From: Candidatus Hydrogenedentota bacterium
GTDB lineage: Bacteria; Hydrogenedentota; Hydrogenedentia; Hydrogenedentales; JAJRTN01
Reading direction: 5' to 3'
Assembly (NCBI GenBank): GCA_024278275.1
Contig: JAJRTN010000094.1
Span: 1 to 60,275 of the forward strand
DNA length: 60,275 nt
Each line of letters opens with the position of its first letter. Within the stretch, counting starts at the first letter, position 1. This document shows, piece by piece, positions 27,163 through 36,294 of the stretch. The notes below the pieces were generated by a model. That model saw only the letters and a program-made list of their open reading frames with translations. It was not told where the DNA came from and made no database searches. Made by a program: the position numbers and the translations under genes.

Positions 27163-28176
27163 TCAAACCGGGGCAAGCGCCACGCCACAGGCTTTGAGTA
27201 CGCATTCTATCACATACTCGACTTCCTTGTCCTGCATTGCCGGATATATGGGGATCGACAAGCATTCCTGGTGGGCGCGCTCCGAGGCCGGGTAGTGGCC
27301 CCCCAGGTAGTGGTGCGCGGGGCGATGGACGGGGCGCTTGGCCTCCACGCCCAGTTCGTTGAGCCGGGCTTCCAGCGAATCCCGCTTGGAGGTGGCTACC
27401 ACGTAACGGAAGTACACGTGCCCCTCCCCGGCGGGCAAACGCATGGGGAGTTCCATGAACGCCTCGTCATAACGCCGGGCGATGTCCCGGCGTCGCGCCA
27501 CGAAACCGGGCAGTTTCTTCAGTTGTTCCCGTCCCATGGCCGCCGCAAAATCCGTCATTTTATAAGAGTAGCGAATCGAGAAATCATCCCGGTTGTCGTA
27601 ATCCCGCAAATCCCGCGCGTGCTCCGCGATGCCGGCATCATCGGTGAGAAGCATCCCCCCCTCGCCGGTGGCGAGCATCTTGGTGGCGTAGAAAGAGGTG
27701 ATGACCACCGGCGTGGCCCGTCCCACGGGTCCCCCCATGGCCTGGGCAATATCCTCGATAATATGGTCTTCCCGCGGCAGTTCGAGGGGCGCGCCGAAAA
27801 TATGCGGCATGATGACCGCCCGGCTGTTGCGGGGCACGTCTTCGGGATTGAGGTTGTAGTCCCCGCCAATATCGCAAAGCACCGGATCGGCCCGCTGCCA
27901 GATGACGGGATAGAGCAAGGCGGCACAGGCGTAGGACGGCACGGCCACGGGATCGCCCCTGCACACGCCCAGGGTGATGAGGGCGAGATGAAGGGCGGCG
28001 GTGCCGCTGCTGACCGCCACGGCGTGTCGTCGCCCGAAGGCCGCGGCGCACTCCTCCTCGAAAGCCGCGACCTCCCGTCCCTGGACGATGCTCCCGGAGC
28101 GCAACACGCGTGTCACGGCGGCAATTTCTTCCTCGCCAATGGCGGGCTTACTGTGGTGAATGATATGTTCAGGCAT
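27163..28176 (-). CDS. DegT/DnrJ/EryC1/StrS-family PLP aminotransferase
   Basis: 337 aa. N-terminal HSKPAIGEEEIAAVTRVLRS and VQGREVAAFEEE, PLP-pocket AVSSGTAALHLAL, EDIAQAMGG (Asp for the pyridine N), Lys166 in SFYATKMLATGEGG as Schiff-base lysine, and YRYVVA-like YFRYVVAT near the end. It probably aminates a keto-sugar nucleotide used for surface polysaccharide. Slightly shorter than usual (360-380 aa) but all active-site blocks are present. Followed on the same strand, after about 110 bases, by the WecA/MraY-like gene. Confidence 0.92.
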   Translation of the reverse strand: MPEHIIHHSKPAIGEEEIAAVTRVLRSGSIVQGREVAAFEEECAAAFGRRHAVAVSSGTAALHLALITLGVCRGDPVAVPSYACAALLYPVIWQRADPVLCDIGGDYNLNPEDVPRNSRAVIMPHIFGAPLELPREDHIIEDIAQAMGGPVGRATPVVITSFYATKMLATGEGGMLLTDDAGIAEHARDLRDYDNRDDFSIRYSYKMTDFAAAMGREQLKKLPGFVARRRDIARRYDEAFMELPMRLPAGEGHVYFRYVVATSKRDSLEARLNELGVEAKRPVHRPAHHYLGGHYPASERAHQECLSIPIYPAMQDKEVEYVIECVLKACGVALAPV

Positions 28177-28206
28177 CGATGACGGGGTCCAATGGAAAAT
28201 CTCCTC

Positions 28207-29541
28207 CTACAGCCCCCGAATATCCCAGCCCTCACGATAGTCCCGCTTGATGAATTGGTTCGCCTCGCGGTGGTTTTTGAAGCGGCCCCACCGGGCGTTC
28301 CACGCCAGGGTTTCGCCCGGGAAACGGTTGGCCACGTTGGTGAGCAACACGGCTTCGGTCAAGGGACCGGCAAAATCGAAATTCGCGCCCGCCGTTCCGT
28401 TGCCCAGGGCCGCCTCGACAAACTGATGGTAGTGGTTCAGGGGTTCCAGGTCGGGCTTGGGGTAGTTCTTGAACTTCTCCACGGGATAGAGGCGCGGCGC
28501 GGCCACATGGGGGATGACCATGGTGCCCTCTTCGCCTATCAACATGGAGCCGCTGCTGGGGAACTCATAGCCCTCGGGGAAGTCGGGCGATAGCGATTTC
28601 GGCGGTTGCTTGCCGCCGTCCCGCCAGGTCGCTTTAATCACCCGGTCCGCCGTCAGGGGCGTGCCCTCGAAGACATACTCCGACACCACCCACGCGGGCC
28701 ATACCTCGTCACTTACGCACTCGGGCTCCACGCGAACCGTCAAGGGCTTGCGCACGCCGAGGGCGGTAAAGACGGGGTCAAAGATGTGGCAACCGAAGTC
28801 GCCCGTGGCGCCGCCGCCGAAATCACGCCAACACCGCCACTTAAAGGGGTGGTACAGCTTCTCCTTGTAGGGTCTGGCGGGCGCAACGCCCAGCCAGAGA
28901 TCCCAATCCACGTAATCCGGGATTGGGTCCGACCCTTTCGGCCGCCCTTTGTCCGCCATGCTGTAGCTGGCCGAACACCAGGAATGCCATTCCTTCACCT
29001 TACCGATGGCTCCGTCTTGCAACCACCGAACCGCCGTGCGGTAGACATCATGCGAGTGAATTTGAATACCCATTTGCGTGGCCACGTCATAGCGGCGGGC
29101 CGCCCTGGTGAGGCGGCGGGCCTCGTATATCTCATGGGTCAACGGCTTCTCGCAAAAGACATGCTTTCGTTTCCGAATGGCGGTCATCGCCGCCGGGGCA
29201 TGGGTGTGGTCCGGCGTGCTCACGTTCACCGAGTCGATATTTCTCTCCTCGGCTTCAAGCATTTCGCGCCAATCGCGGTAGAGCCGCGCGCCCGGGTACT
29301 CCTTGGACCCCTTTTCAAGGGTTTGGGCATCAATATCACACAACGCCACCACGTCCACTTTTCCGCTGCTGAAGATCTGGCGCAAGTCATGACGGCCCTG
29401 CCCGCCCACGCCAATGGCCGCGTGCTGCAGTTTACCCGACGGCGCGGCCGCGAAACTGAGGCGTGGCACGATAAGCGGCGTGGCCATGGCTGCCACGGTC
29501 GCCTGCTTCATGAATGTTCTGCGTGAGACCTTTTTGTTCAT
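28207..29541 (-). CDS. Gfo/Idh/MocA-family oxidoreductase, Tat-exported
   Basis: 444 aa. N-terminus KVSRRTFMKQATVAAMATPL is a twin-arginine signal. A Rossmann part follows (HAAIGVGGQGRHDLRQIF, VVALCDID), then VNVSTPDHTHAPAAMTAI, FCEKPLTHE with the family Lys, and a C-terminal Gfo/Idh/MocA beta-sheet domain (GGGATGDFGCHIFDPVFTAL). Exported NAD-dependent sugar oxidoreductases with this layout are abundant in polysaccharide-degrading Planctomycetes-like bacteria. Substrate unknown. The same strand continues into the DegT gene 31 bases on. Confidence 0.92.
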   Translation of the reverse strand: MNKKVSRRTFMKQATVAAMATPLIVPRLSFAAAPSGKLQHAAIGVGGQGRHDLRQIFSSGKVDVVALCDIDAQTLEKGSKEYPGARLYRDWREMLEAEERNIDSVNVSTPDHTHAPAAMTAIRKRKHVFCEKPLTHEIYEARRLTRAARRYDVATQMGIQIHSHDVYRTAVRWLQDGAIGKVKEWHSWCSASYSMADKGRPKGSDPIPDYVDWDLWLGVAPARPYKEKLYHPFKWRCWRDFGGGATGDFGCHIFDPVFTALGVRKPLTVRVEPECVSDEVWPAWVVSEYVFEGTPLTADRVIKATWRDGGKQPPKSLSPDFPEGYEFPSSGSMLIGEEGTMVIPHVAAPRLYPVEKFKNYPKPDLEPLNHYHQFVEAALGNGTAGANFDFAGPLTEAVLLTNVANRFPGETLAWNARWGRFKNHREANQFIKRDYREGWDIRGL

Positions 29542-29665
29542 TGATTCATTCCCATGTTGGACAAGCCCGTTTCAACGGGTCGAGTATAGGCCCATGCGTG
29601 GCGTTGTTCAAGGGACGTCCCGCGAAAGCAGGGATCCATAAACAGGGGACGACACCTTGACCTTT

Positions 29666-29755
29666 CCCGTGGGTTCCCGCGTTCGCGGGAATGACGGAAA
29701 GAAGGGGCAAACACTTTTTTGTGGCCATTTTTACAGCACTTCACGGGTGAGGGAG
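29666..29755. repeat. Intergenic repeat, TTCGCGGGAATGAC family, copy B
   Basis: Ninety bases collinear with 1651-1740. TTCCCGCG-TT-CGCGGGAA forms a perfect hairpin here. A REP-like GTCATGGCGAGGAAGC follows at 29787. The gap 29542-29936 holds no supported gene. Confidence 0.65.
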
Positions 29756-29936
29756 GAACCCGGCGTAGCCGGAGCCAAGAGGCCGTCATGGCGAGGAAGC
29801 CTCGGACGGCTGTGGCAATTCGACTCATGAAAGGGCGCCATGATTACACCCGGTTGTCGCGTCGCTCTCCGCCATAACGGCCTGTGAAAGGCGTGAACGC
29901 TTATGAACAAGATATTGATTCACGCGGCGGGAAGGC

Positions 29937-30815
29937 TTACTTGGTGGATGAAGCTCCAGCGGCGCCGGCCATCGGCTTATCTCCGGGTACGGTGGTGTCG
30001 TAGTTGGGGGCGGCGTCGAGTTGGCCTTTCCCGGTCGTCCAAGTAATGGCATCCGCCACAACCTGCTGGAAATCCCCGTTGCTCCAGACGTCCTCGAAAT
30101 GGCCCATGCCGTTGAAGTAAACACGTCCCTTGCCGTAGGACATGCACCACACGATGGGATAGGCGGGAATATCGTATTTTGTGTCCACCGAACCGTGGTC
30201 CCCCGGATTCAGGAGCGCGAGCACGTGCATGTTTTCCCTGTTCATGTTCTTGAACAAGTACCACTCGTCGCGAATCTTCCAGCCGTCCTTGAAGTGGGCC
30301 ATGGCGGGGTGCGCGGTGTCCACCACATCCAGGATTCCCTCGAAAGCGGCGCCGTGGGTACGGAACTCCGCGCCAATCATCCGTATGTAAGGCGTGGGTT
30401 GACCGGGCCGGGTTTCATGGAAGGTGTCGGTGGCCGCGTGGAAACCCATGAAACCACCGCCCTGCTTGAGCCAGGTCAAGAGGTCGGAGACGCCGTCGCC
30501 GGCCATGACGGTGCCTTGGTCCTGGTTGCCCGGCCGGGTAAGATCACCGGTGGTATAGAAGATGACCAGATCATAGTTCTTGAGATTTTCGGCGTTAACC
30601 AGGCCGGCATCCTTGGTGCAGGTGATGGTGGCGCCCATGCGCCGGGCCACTTCGGTGAGCACCTTGTCGGAGTGGCTGGGTTGACCCTTTTGCGTGGCCA
30701 CCACGGAATGCTGGAACCCGGAGGATTTGCTGAGGTAGAGAATGCGCAGACCGTCGGCATGGGCGACCGTAACGGCGAGGGCCATGGTGGCGAGGAAGGT
30801 AACCATTGTTTTCAA
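29937..30815 (-). CDS. Secreted ThuA-domain protein
   Basis: 292 aa. I use the TTG at 30815 as start because GAGGAGA lies six bases upstream and it adds the Lys expected before the hydrophobic signal core; the ATG three codons later is an alternative. Signal peptide 1-21. ThuA (glutamine-amidotransferase-like) fold: ILYLSKSSGFQHSVVATQKG, YDLVIFYTTGDLT, GGGFMGFHAATDTFHE, YPIVWCMSYGKGRVYFNGMG. Such proteins often accompany Gfo/Idh/MocA enzymes, one of which is encoded on the same strand downstream. Role in sugar metabolism is inferred from family association. Confidence 0.9.
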   Translation of the reverse strand: MKTMVTFLATMALAVTVAHADGLRILYLSKSSGFQHSVVATQKGQPSHSDKVLTEVARRMGATITCTKDAGLVNAENLKNYDLVIFYTTGDLTRPGNQDQGTVMAGDGVSDLLTWLKQGGGFMGFHAATDTFHETRPGQPTPYIRMIGAEFRTHGAAFEGILDVVDTAHPAMAHFKDGWKIRDEWYLFKNMNRENMHVLALLNPGDHGSVDTKYDIPAYPIVWCMSYGKGRVYFNGMGHFEDVWSNGDFQQVVADAITWTTGKGQLDAAPNYDTTVPGDKPMAGAAGASSTK

Positions 30816-30848
30816 GACACTTCTCCTCTCGTTGACACGGGGTTTTGC

Positions 30849-32228
30849 CTACTCGGACGCGGCTTGCTCCACGGCCTCGCACGCGCGCGGCAACATGTTC
30901 AGGAGTTGAGACTCGCTCAGCCCCAGGATCCGAAGCGCTTCATGACAGGAAGCGGCATAGGCTTGCGCGTCCAGATTACCGCGACTCAGTTGGGCATGGA
31001 CATCCACCGTATTCGCCGCAAGGACCACCATGGCCACACGTTCGGGAGCCACCCTGGCCTGGTCGAGATTGTGGTGCAGACGGATGGTTTCGCATATTTC
31101 GGGCGGCAGTTCCCAACTCTCGGCGAGAACGAATCCCACTTCGGGGTGGGCCACGCCAAAAACACGGGTTTCTTCGTCGATGAGCGTCTGATCGGTCAGG
31201 GTTTGATCCACCTCCGCATAGCCGTCGGGCAGGACATGGGCCAACACGGCCCGGCCGATATCGTGGAGCAGCCCGGAGGCGAAGGCCCCGCCCCGCTCTT
31301 CATGGCCCGATTCCTTCGCGACGAGATGGGCGACGTTGGCACAGGCCCGGGAACGCTTCCAGAAAGCCCGGAAGTCGAACGCGCCCTTCTGATCAAAGTA
31401 GTCGATCACCGCCGTGGAAAGGACCAGGCCGTAGATTTCGCGCATACCAAGGAGCGACACGGCCCGATCGATGGATTCGACCCGGTGCACAAATCCAAAG
31501 GCGGGTGAATTCGCCAGGCTGATACACTTGGCGGCCAGGCCGGGATCAACACTGATGATCTCCGCCACCTCGGCCACGGTACTGTCGGGATCCTCGACAG
31601 CGGCCCGCACGCGGCCCACCGTTTCGGGCAACGCGGGAAGCGAAGTGACCCTGCGAACCAGGTGAAGCACCTGCTCGAAGGCGAGGGCACTCTCCACCCG
31701 GGCCACCTGCGCGGGCGCCACGTGCCGCGCACCGGGCACATCGTCCATGGTCATGGCGAAGGGATCTTTGTCGGGAGCCTTGTAGTAGTTCTTCAGTGCC
31801 ACCTGCAAATCGTGCATGGAAACAAGAAGCGGACGCACGCGCAACCCGGTGATCGCCTCCAGTTCAGCGATGGTCTGCTCATCCAGCGGACAGGTCATGC
31901 CCACCGTCAGCCGCGATCCCATTTTGTCTATGGGTAACAACTCATGTTTGATGGCAAACTCGGCGGGAACGAGGTCGATGACCTCTGCGGGGATGGCGTA
32001 ATTAAGCAGCTCGATACTGGCCACCCCGGGCTGATGCGAGATGAACCCCATGAAATCGCTGACCGTCAGATGGTGTAAAGCAATCAGGTTTTCAACCGTT
32101 TTGCCGCCATGCTCCTTCTGCATGCGCAGGGCTTCCGCAAGATTGTCCTCGGTGATAAGTCCTTCCTGTACAAGGAGCTCGCCGATTCGGGGGCGCTCGG
32201 TTTTCAGGGGGGCACTGTTCAAGACCAT
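30849..32228 (-). CDS. MshEN (T2SSE N-terminal)-HDOD domain signalling protein
   Basis: 459 aa from ATG 32228 (AGGGAA about 11 bases upstream; a GTG at 32264 is also possible). Residues about 10-155 match the N-terminal domain of type II secretion ATPases (RIGELLVQEGLITEDNLAEA, VASIELLNYAIPAEVIDLVP, LTVGMTCPLDEQTIAELEAI), which in MshE binds c-di-GMP. Residues about 190-400 are an HDOD domain (LPALPETVGRVRAA, ISVDPGLAAKCISLANSPAF, FASGLLHDIGRAVLAHV). The pairing suggests a c-di-GMP-responsive regulator, perhaps linked to the HD-GYP protein at 1775. The link is inference. Confidence 0.85.
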   Translation of the reverse strand: MVLNSAPLKTERPRIGELLVQEGLITEDNLAEALRMQKEHGGKTVENLIALHHLTVSDFMGFISHQPGVASIELLNYAIPAEVIDLVPAEFAIKHELLPIDKMGSRLTVGMTCPLDEQTIAELEAITGLRVRPLLVSMHDLQVALKNYYKAPDKDPFAMTMDDVPGARHVAPAQVARVESALAFEQVLHLVRRVTSLPALPETVGRVRAAVEDPDSTVAEVAEIISVDPGLAAKCISLANSPAFGFVHRVESIDRAVSLLGMREIYGLVLSTAVIDYFDQKGAFDFRAFWKRSRACANVAHLVAKESGHEERGGAFASGLLHDIGRAVLAHVLPDGYAEVDQTLTDQTLIDEETRVFGVAHPEVGFVLAESWELPPEICETIRLHHNLDQARVAPERVAMVVLAANTVDVHAQLSRGNLDAQAYAASCHEALRILGLSESQLLNMLPRACEAVEQAASE

Positions 32229-32380
32229 GTCGCAACGTTTCCCTGTCCATGCTTTATAGTTCACTGCGCCCGTGTGGGCCGGGGGTGACCGAAAAGATCA
32301 CCATGGACACGGGGGATCCCCTCGTGTCCATGACAAGCCGTAGTGTAGACGCCGAAAGAAGCACAGTCAAGATATGTCAA

Positions 32381-32424
32381 GACTCATTAGAAATGTCACA
32401 TGTCTTGACTCATTAGAAATGTCA
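32381..32424. repeat. Direct repeat GACTCATTAGAAATGTCA, two copies
   Basis: The 18-bp unit is at 32381-32398 and 32407-32424, eight bases apart, flanked by TGTCAA/TCTTGAC in opposing senses. It looks like the end of an insertion sequence left behind after decay. No transposase matching it is present. Confidence 0.5.
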
Positions 32425-32499
32425 TATACCTTGGTCCATGAGAATGTGCTGAGGGAGTTTTCCAAGGCCTGTGGTCAGGTTGGAAAAAGTGGAAAAAGT

Positions 32500-32598
32500 G
32501 GGGACAGTAACCTATTTTTGGCGCAATTCTCGCTTGTCGAGCCATGGCACCAGCCTATCAGGTCACCCAGAATAACACAATAATTGGTTACTGTCCCC
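32500..32598. repeat. Long inverted repeat GGGGACAGTAACC
   Basis: GGGGACAGTAACC (32500-32512) and GGTTACTGTCCCC (32586-32598), spacer 73 bases. The arms extend outward as related iterated units: GGAAAAAGT twice on the left, and CAGTTTCCC three times on the right. Sequences of this type commonly flank REP-associated or IS200-like Y1 transposase genes; here no transposase is left inside. Confidence 0.7.
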
Positions 32599-32631
32599 AG
32601 TTTCCCCCAGTTTCCCCCAGTTTCCCACACC

Positions 32632-32883
32632 TTCTACGACTTCCCCGCCGAGCATTGGGCGCATCTTCGGACGACCAACCCCATTGAATCCACCTTCGCC
32701 ACCGTAAGGCACCGGACCCGCCAGACCAAGGGCTGCGGTTCACGCCTGGCGACCCTGACCATGGTCTACAAACTCGTTCGACAAGCCGAAAAACACTGGC
32801 GAAGACTCAATGGCCACCAACTCATTCCCAAGGTTATTGAAGGCATTGAATTTGTCGATGGCGTTATGAAAAAAGCGGCTTAG
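32632..32883 (+). pseudogene. IS256-family transposase, C-terminal fragment
   Basis: The final 83 residues of a mutator/IS256-type transposase: WAHLRTTNPIESTFATVRHR is the family's TTN-IES-F--VR block, then LVRQAEKHWRRLNG and the end at MKKAA. The first ~300 residues with the DDE catalytic residues are missing. The frame runs upstream to 32584 through the repeat sequence, which is not transposase. It is a remnant fused by chance to the REP arm, not a working gene. Confidence 0.85.
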
Positions 32884-32948
32884 GAAAGGCAAAAGAGGAT
32901 GCGCGCACTCAGAAGCCCATACACAACATTTGACAATATCTCTTTTCC

Positions 32949-32977
32949 TTGACAAGCTCGCTCAAACGAACTATACT
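32949..32977 (+). promoter_or_regulatory. Consensus-like promoter for the amidohydrolase gene
   Basis: TTGACA (32949-32954), 17-base spacer, TATACT (32972-32977). The predicted start is near 32984 and the leader of about 50 bases is AT-rich, unlike its surroundings. Confidence 0.7.
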
Positions 32978-33035
32978 TTCGAATATAACATATAAATGAT
33001 ATAAATCAGCTTTATTCTAACAGAAAGATGTTGTA

Positions 33036-34190
33036 TTGAAAAAAGATCTCCTATTTCATGTTTTCGACTACTCCGATGTGGACCGGGCTTTCTGGCAGGA
33101 GCATCTGGAGAACTGGCTGCCGCGCCGGATCATTGACGGTCACGTTCACTTCGTCGACTCGCGCTATCGGATCGAGACCGTCACCGAAGAGTTGCGCCGC
33201 CAATACTGGGTCTGGGAGGTAAACGAGATGCCCACGGCCCAAACGGCGGAATGGTGCGTTCGGACGACCTTCCCCGGGCGCGAGGTGGTTTGTAATGCGT
33301 TTGGCTTCCCCAGCCTGGGTTGGGACATCGAGCTCAGTAACGAGTACGTACGCACGGAGTGCCTCGAACGCAATTGGTATTGTTGCGCAATCATCCGGCC
33401 CACGTGGGCGTCGGAGCAAATCGATGCCTTGCTCTCCCGGCCGGGCGTGATTGGGGTGAAGCCGTTTTACAGCCTGCTGGGCTACACGCCAAACACACGC
33501 GACGGGTTTATCAACGCAAACATCCTTGACTTCTTGCCGCAGGAGCATCTGGAAGTGATCAATCGGCGCCATGCGTGGGTCGTGCTGCATGTTCCGAAAG
33601 AAGAACGGCTCGGGCACCCCGACAACCTGCGGCAGATCCGGCGGATTCGAGAGCAGTATCCCGACGTAAAACTGGTCATCGCCCACTTGGGCCGGAGCTA
33701 TACGGAATACCATGCGCGGCAAGGACTCTTGGCGCTTGCCGATGACCCCGGCATTTTCTTCGACAACTCGGCCGTCTTGAATCCGGAGGTTCACTATCTG
33801 GCCCTGCGGCACATCGGACCGGACCGCATCATTTACGGGACGGACAATCCGCCCATGTATCTTCGGGGGCGGCGGCAGTGGAATGGGCGGCGCTATTTCA
33901 ACCGTACCAGTGTTCCCCTCCACTTCAATACGGAACGCGAGGCGCCGGAGATCGAGGCGGGGTACACCCTGTACATGTACGAGGCGTTGCGGGCAATCAA
34001 GGATGCATGCATTCGCCTCGGTTTCGGCGCGAACGAGACGAACAATCTGTTCCACGGCAATGCGGATCGGTTAATCCAGGACATCTTGAAGCGCAAGCAC
34101 GAGTTGGCCGGCGCGGGGTCGGCCGGTGACAGCCATGACAAGAGCCGTGTCGCTACGCCCCGGTTGCCTCACTCAAAGGTGGTGCCCTGA
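33036..34190 (+). CDS. Amidohydrolase (amidohydro_2-type metal-dependent hydrolase)
   Basis: 384 aa from TTG 33036; the nearby ATG at 33028 runs into a stop, and no ATG lies early in the frame. A weak AGAAAG precedes it. TIM-barrel hydrolase motifs: IIDGHVHFVD (metal-binding HxH), VIGVKPFYSLLGY, WVVLHVPKEE, LVIAHLGRSYTEYH, and RIIYGTDNPP (metal Asp). C-terminal LFHGNADRLI is typical of amidohydrolase family 2. Substrate unknown. Strong promoter upstream, otherwise isolated, next to transposon debris. Confidence 0.88.
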   Translation: MKKDLLFHVFDYSDVDRAFWQEHLENWLPRRIIDGHVHFVDSRYRIETVTEELRRQYWVWEVNEMPTAQTAEWCVRTTFPGREVVCNAFGFPSLGWDIELSNEYVRTECLERNWYCCAIIRPTWASEQIDALLSRPGVIGVKPFYSLLGYTPNTRDGFINANILDFLPQEHLEVINRRHAWVVLHVPKEERLGHPDNLRQIRRIREQYPDVKLVIAHLGRSYTEYHARQGLLALADDPGIFFDNSAVLNPEVHYLALRHIGPDRIIYGTDNPPMYLRGRRQWNGRRYFNRTSVPLHFNTEREAPEIEAGYTLYMYEALRAIKDACIRLGFGANETNNLFHGNADRLIQDILKRKHELAGAGSAGDSHDKSRVATPRLPHSKVVP

Positions 34191-34598
34191 CCCCGCATTG
34201 TCGCATAAGAAACGGTCGAGATGATGGTCGGTCTGAGTGGGATCGCGGACTACCCGGCCGTCAATTGCGCCAGCATAGTGGAAGAAACAACCCCGGCAGG
34301 AGTTTGACGGCCTACGGACAGGTGGCGGCTCATCCACCCAGTGTGGCCGCCCGGGATTGAGAAGCAAGAAGACAACCATGACAGGCAATTCACTCGCATG
34401 CATAGACCACTTTTCCGCTAAGGGCATACGGTCAAAACTGTGGGGCCGTTCCAATAACGTGATAAACGCGTTTCGCTCTTCGGCTTGCGCAAGAAAAGGA
34501 GGTGAGAAACAGACGTACTTACCCAACCCTCAAGGAGTTCTTCTGCAGTTGCAACGAATCGAATAGTTGTCACCCTTGGACAAGCGAATGGTTGTGAG
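34191..34598. other. Gap of about 400 bases without a supported gene
   Basis: Short open frames on both strands here look unlike any protein I recognise and lack good ribosome sites. AAGGAGGTGAG occurs at 34495 but is not followed by a start codon at the right distance. I see no clear promoter for prepilin-like gene 2. Confidence 0.4.
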
Positions 34599-35741
34599 AT
34601 GTTTGAAGTCCACACAAGAGGAGATACAGAAACGTTTACAAAAAAGTGTAAGAGAGGCTTCACCCTGATCGAATTACTGGTGGTCATTGCCATCATTGGC
34701 ATTCTGGCGGCCATTCTGCTTCCCGCACTGGCCAGGGCGCGGGAAGCGGCGAGGCGCGCGAGCTGCGCCAACAACCTCAAGCAATGGGGGATTATTTTCA
34801 AGATGTACTCGGGTGAGAATCGCGGGGCCTTTCCCAGCGGGAATCCGTGGTATGTTGAGGCCGATAACTTCAGCGGCTCGTCTCTTGTGAACATAACCGG
34901 TATAAACGCCGAGGTGCTTTTTCCGGAGTATTGGACGGATCCGGCCATCATGATTTGTCCATCAGATTCCGGCGACGACACCTATTGGAAGGTCGGAGGC
35001 ACAACCCCGGTCTTCAGTTCGGGGGGATGGGGAACAGCCGATATCCTGGACAGGATCGACGCTATCGACGGTTCATCGCCGGCTGCCCAGGCCTGCCGCA
35101 ACACCCTCTTGGGGTATCCTGTGTCTTACATCTACAATCCCATGGCCACCAAAACGCTGGGGCAGTTCTGCAGCTTCACCTGGAGCAAGCTCTTTGGCAT
35201 CACGCCAAACAACGTCGCGATATTCGGATCTCCCGAAATTCAGAACGCGGGATGCCCTTCCCAATGGGCCGCGATCACCAAGATAACGAATTACGACGTT
35301 TCGGCCCCCTCCATTCTGGCGAACTTCCCCGACTTCTGGTTCGACGTCGATGGCGGGCCCTTGCCGGCGACCTTGCAGCCACTCAAAGAGGGCGTGGAGC
35401 GTTTCTTCATCACGGACATCAACAACCCCGCGGCGGGTGCCAAGAGTCAAAGCACGTTGTTCGTGATGTGGGATGCCACCTATGTGCAGCCGTCATCGGA
35501 TTTTCAACTCGTCGGGGCTTGGGCAGGCGGTCAGAATACCGTTTCGCTCGCGAATTTCAACCATGTCCCCGGCGGCGGGAACATTCTTTTCATGGATGGC
35601 CACGTTGAGTTTGCCCGCCTCTGGGAAAAGGAACCCATCGGTTCGCCAGCCATAAACCACACAAGTGCGATAGAGTTCCCATCGTACGCGGGCCACCACT
35701 TCCTTTTTCAGTCGTGGATGTGGGGCGGGTACGGAGGCTAG
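34599..35741 (+). CDS. DUF1559-type prepilin-like secreted protein (copy 2)
   Basis: 380 aa from ATG 34599. The leader before the cleavage site is longer than in the other copies, about 20 residues ending [13 protein letters not shown], and GAGGAGA lies inside this leader. The true start could therefore be a non-ATG codon nearer the cleavage site. After it the first 50 residues match copies 1 and 3. Later blocks [20 protein letters not shown] and [19 protein letters not shown] are family hallmarks. Cys pairs (CPSD, CRNT) are shared. Followed by a hairpin terminator. Confidence 0.9.
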   Translation: MFEVHTRGDTETFTKKCKRGFTLIELLVVIAIIGILAAILLPALARAREAARRASCANNLKQWGIIFKMYSGENRGAFPSGNPWYVEADNFSGSSLVNITGINAEVLFPEYWTDPAIMICPSDSGDDTYWKVGGTTPVFSSGGWGTADILDRIDAIDGSSPAAQACRNTLLGYPVSYIYNPMATKTLGQFCSFTWSKLFGITPNNVAIFGSPEIQNAGCPSQWAAITKITNYDVSAPSILANFPDFWFDVDGGPLPATLQPLKEGVERFFITDINNPAAGAKSQSTLFVMWDATYVQPSSDFQLVGAWAGGQNTVSLANFNHVPGGGNILFMDGHVEFARLWEKEPIGSPAINHTSAIEFPSYAGHHFLFQSWMWGGYGG

Positions 35742-35757
35742 TGTCACAAAGCCAAGG

Positions 35758-35776
35758 TTAGTCCCGTAGGGACTAA
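35758..35776 (+). terminator. Hairpin after prepilin-like gene 2
   Basis: TTAGTCCC / GGGACTAA, loop GTA, followed by TAAA, 16 bases after the stop. Short symmetrical hairpins like this are also common dispersed repeats. Confidence 0.55.
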
Positions 35777-35787
35777 TAAAGAGGCAT

Positions 35788-36081
35788 GTGCCAGCAAAGT
35801 CTCGTTTCAACTGGGTTGTGGGCGGAGTCCACGTTAGTGTCTTTGCGATGAAGGACAGGGGCTATCGGCTCAACCATGCCCGTTCCGAAGACGGCATTCA
35901 CTGGGAGCGAGAATTCGGAAAAACGGTACTCCCTCTTTCCGAGGAGGGGTATGACACAAAAAACAATTGGTACCCATGCGTTATCGAAATCGCGGACGAG
36001 CTCTGGATGTTTCATGTGGGCAATGCATTCGGGGCCACTGGAATTGGCCTCGCGACGATGAAGAAATCCGCCCTGAGATAG
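35788..36081 (+). pseudogene. Fragment of a glycosidase-like five-bladed propeller protein
   Basis: About 97 codons. From VFAMKDRGYRL the sequence reads like the last blades of GH43/GH130-type propeller proteins: RLNHARSEDGIHWERE, NNWYPCVIEIADELWMFHVG and TGIGLATMKK. The N-terminal three quarters are missing and no ribosome site precedes it, so it is best seen as a 5'-truncated remnant. It sits directly after the terminator of prepilin-like gene 2. I see no gene in 36082-36294. Confidence 0.65.
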
Positions 36082-36294
36082 TTCCTGGATCAGGTCCGGA
36101 TGGCATGAACAACTGCCCTGCTCGGCTTCGTCGAGCAAGACGGCCGGGCGCGTGCGATGAGAGTTCACGAGATGGTTTCATTTCTTGGCAAGAACTTGGG
36201 TATCCGCATGGCATGCCCCCAAGCGCGTACTGCTTATTGCAGTCAAAGCAACCCGCAAAGCCGCAGACGATTCCGCATGAAGGAGGAAAGAAGA

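Noticed and set aside
32584-32883. Intact small plus-strand gene of 99 codons
   Set aside because: Its first 16 codons are translated repeat sequence and the remainder is only the C-terminal tail of an IS256 transposase.
34173-34598. Small genes in the gap before prepilin-like gene 2
   Set aside because: Candidate frames on both strands lack ribosome sites and recognisable features.
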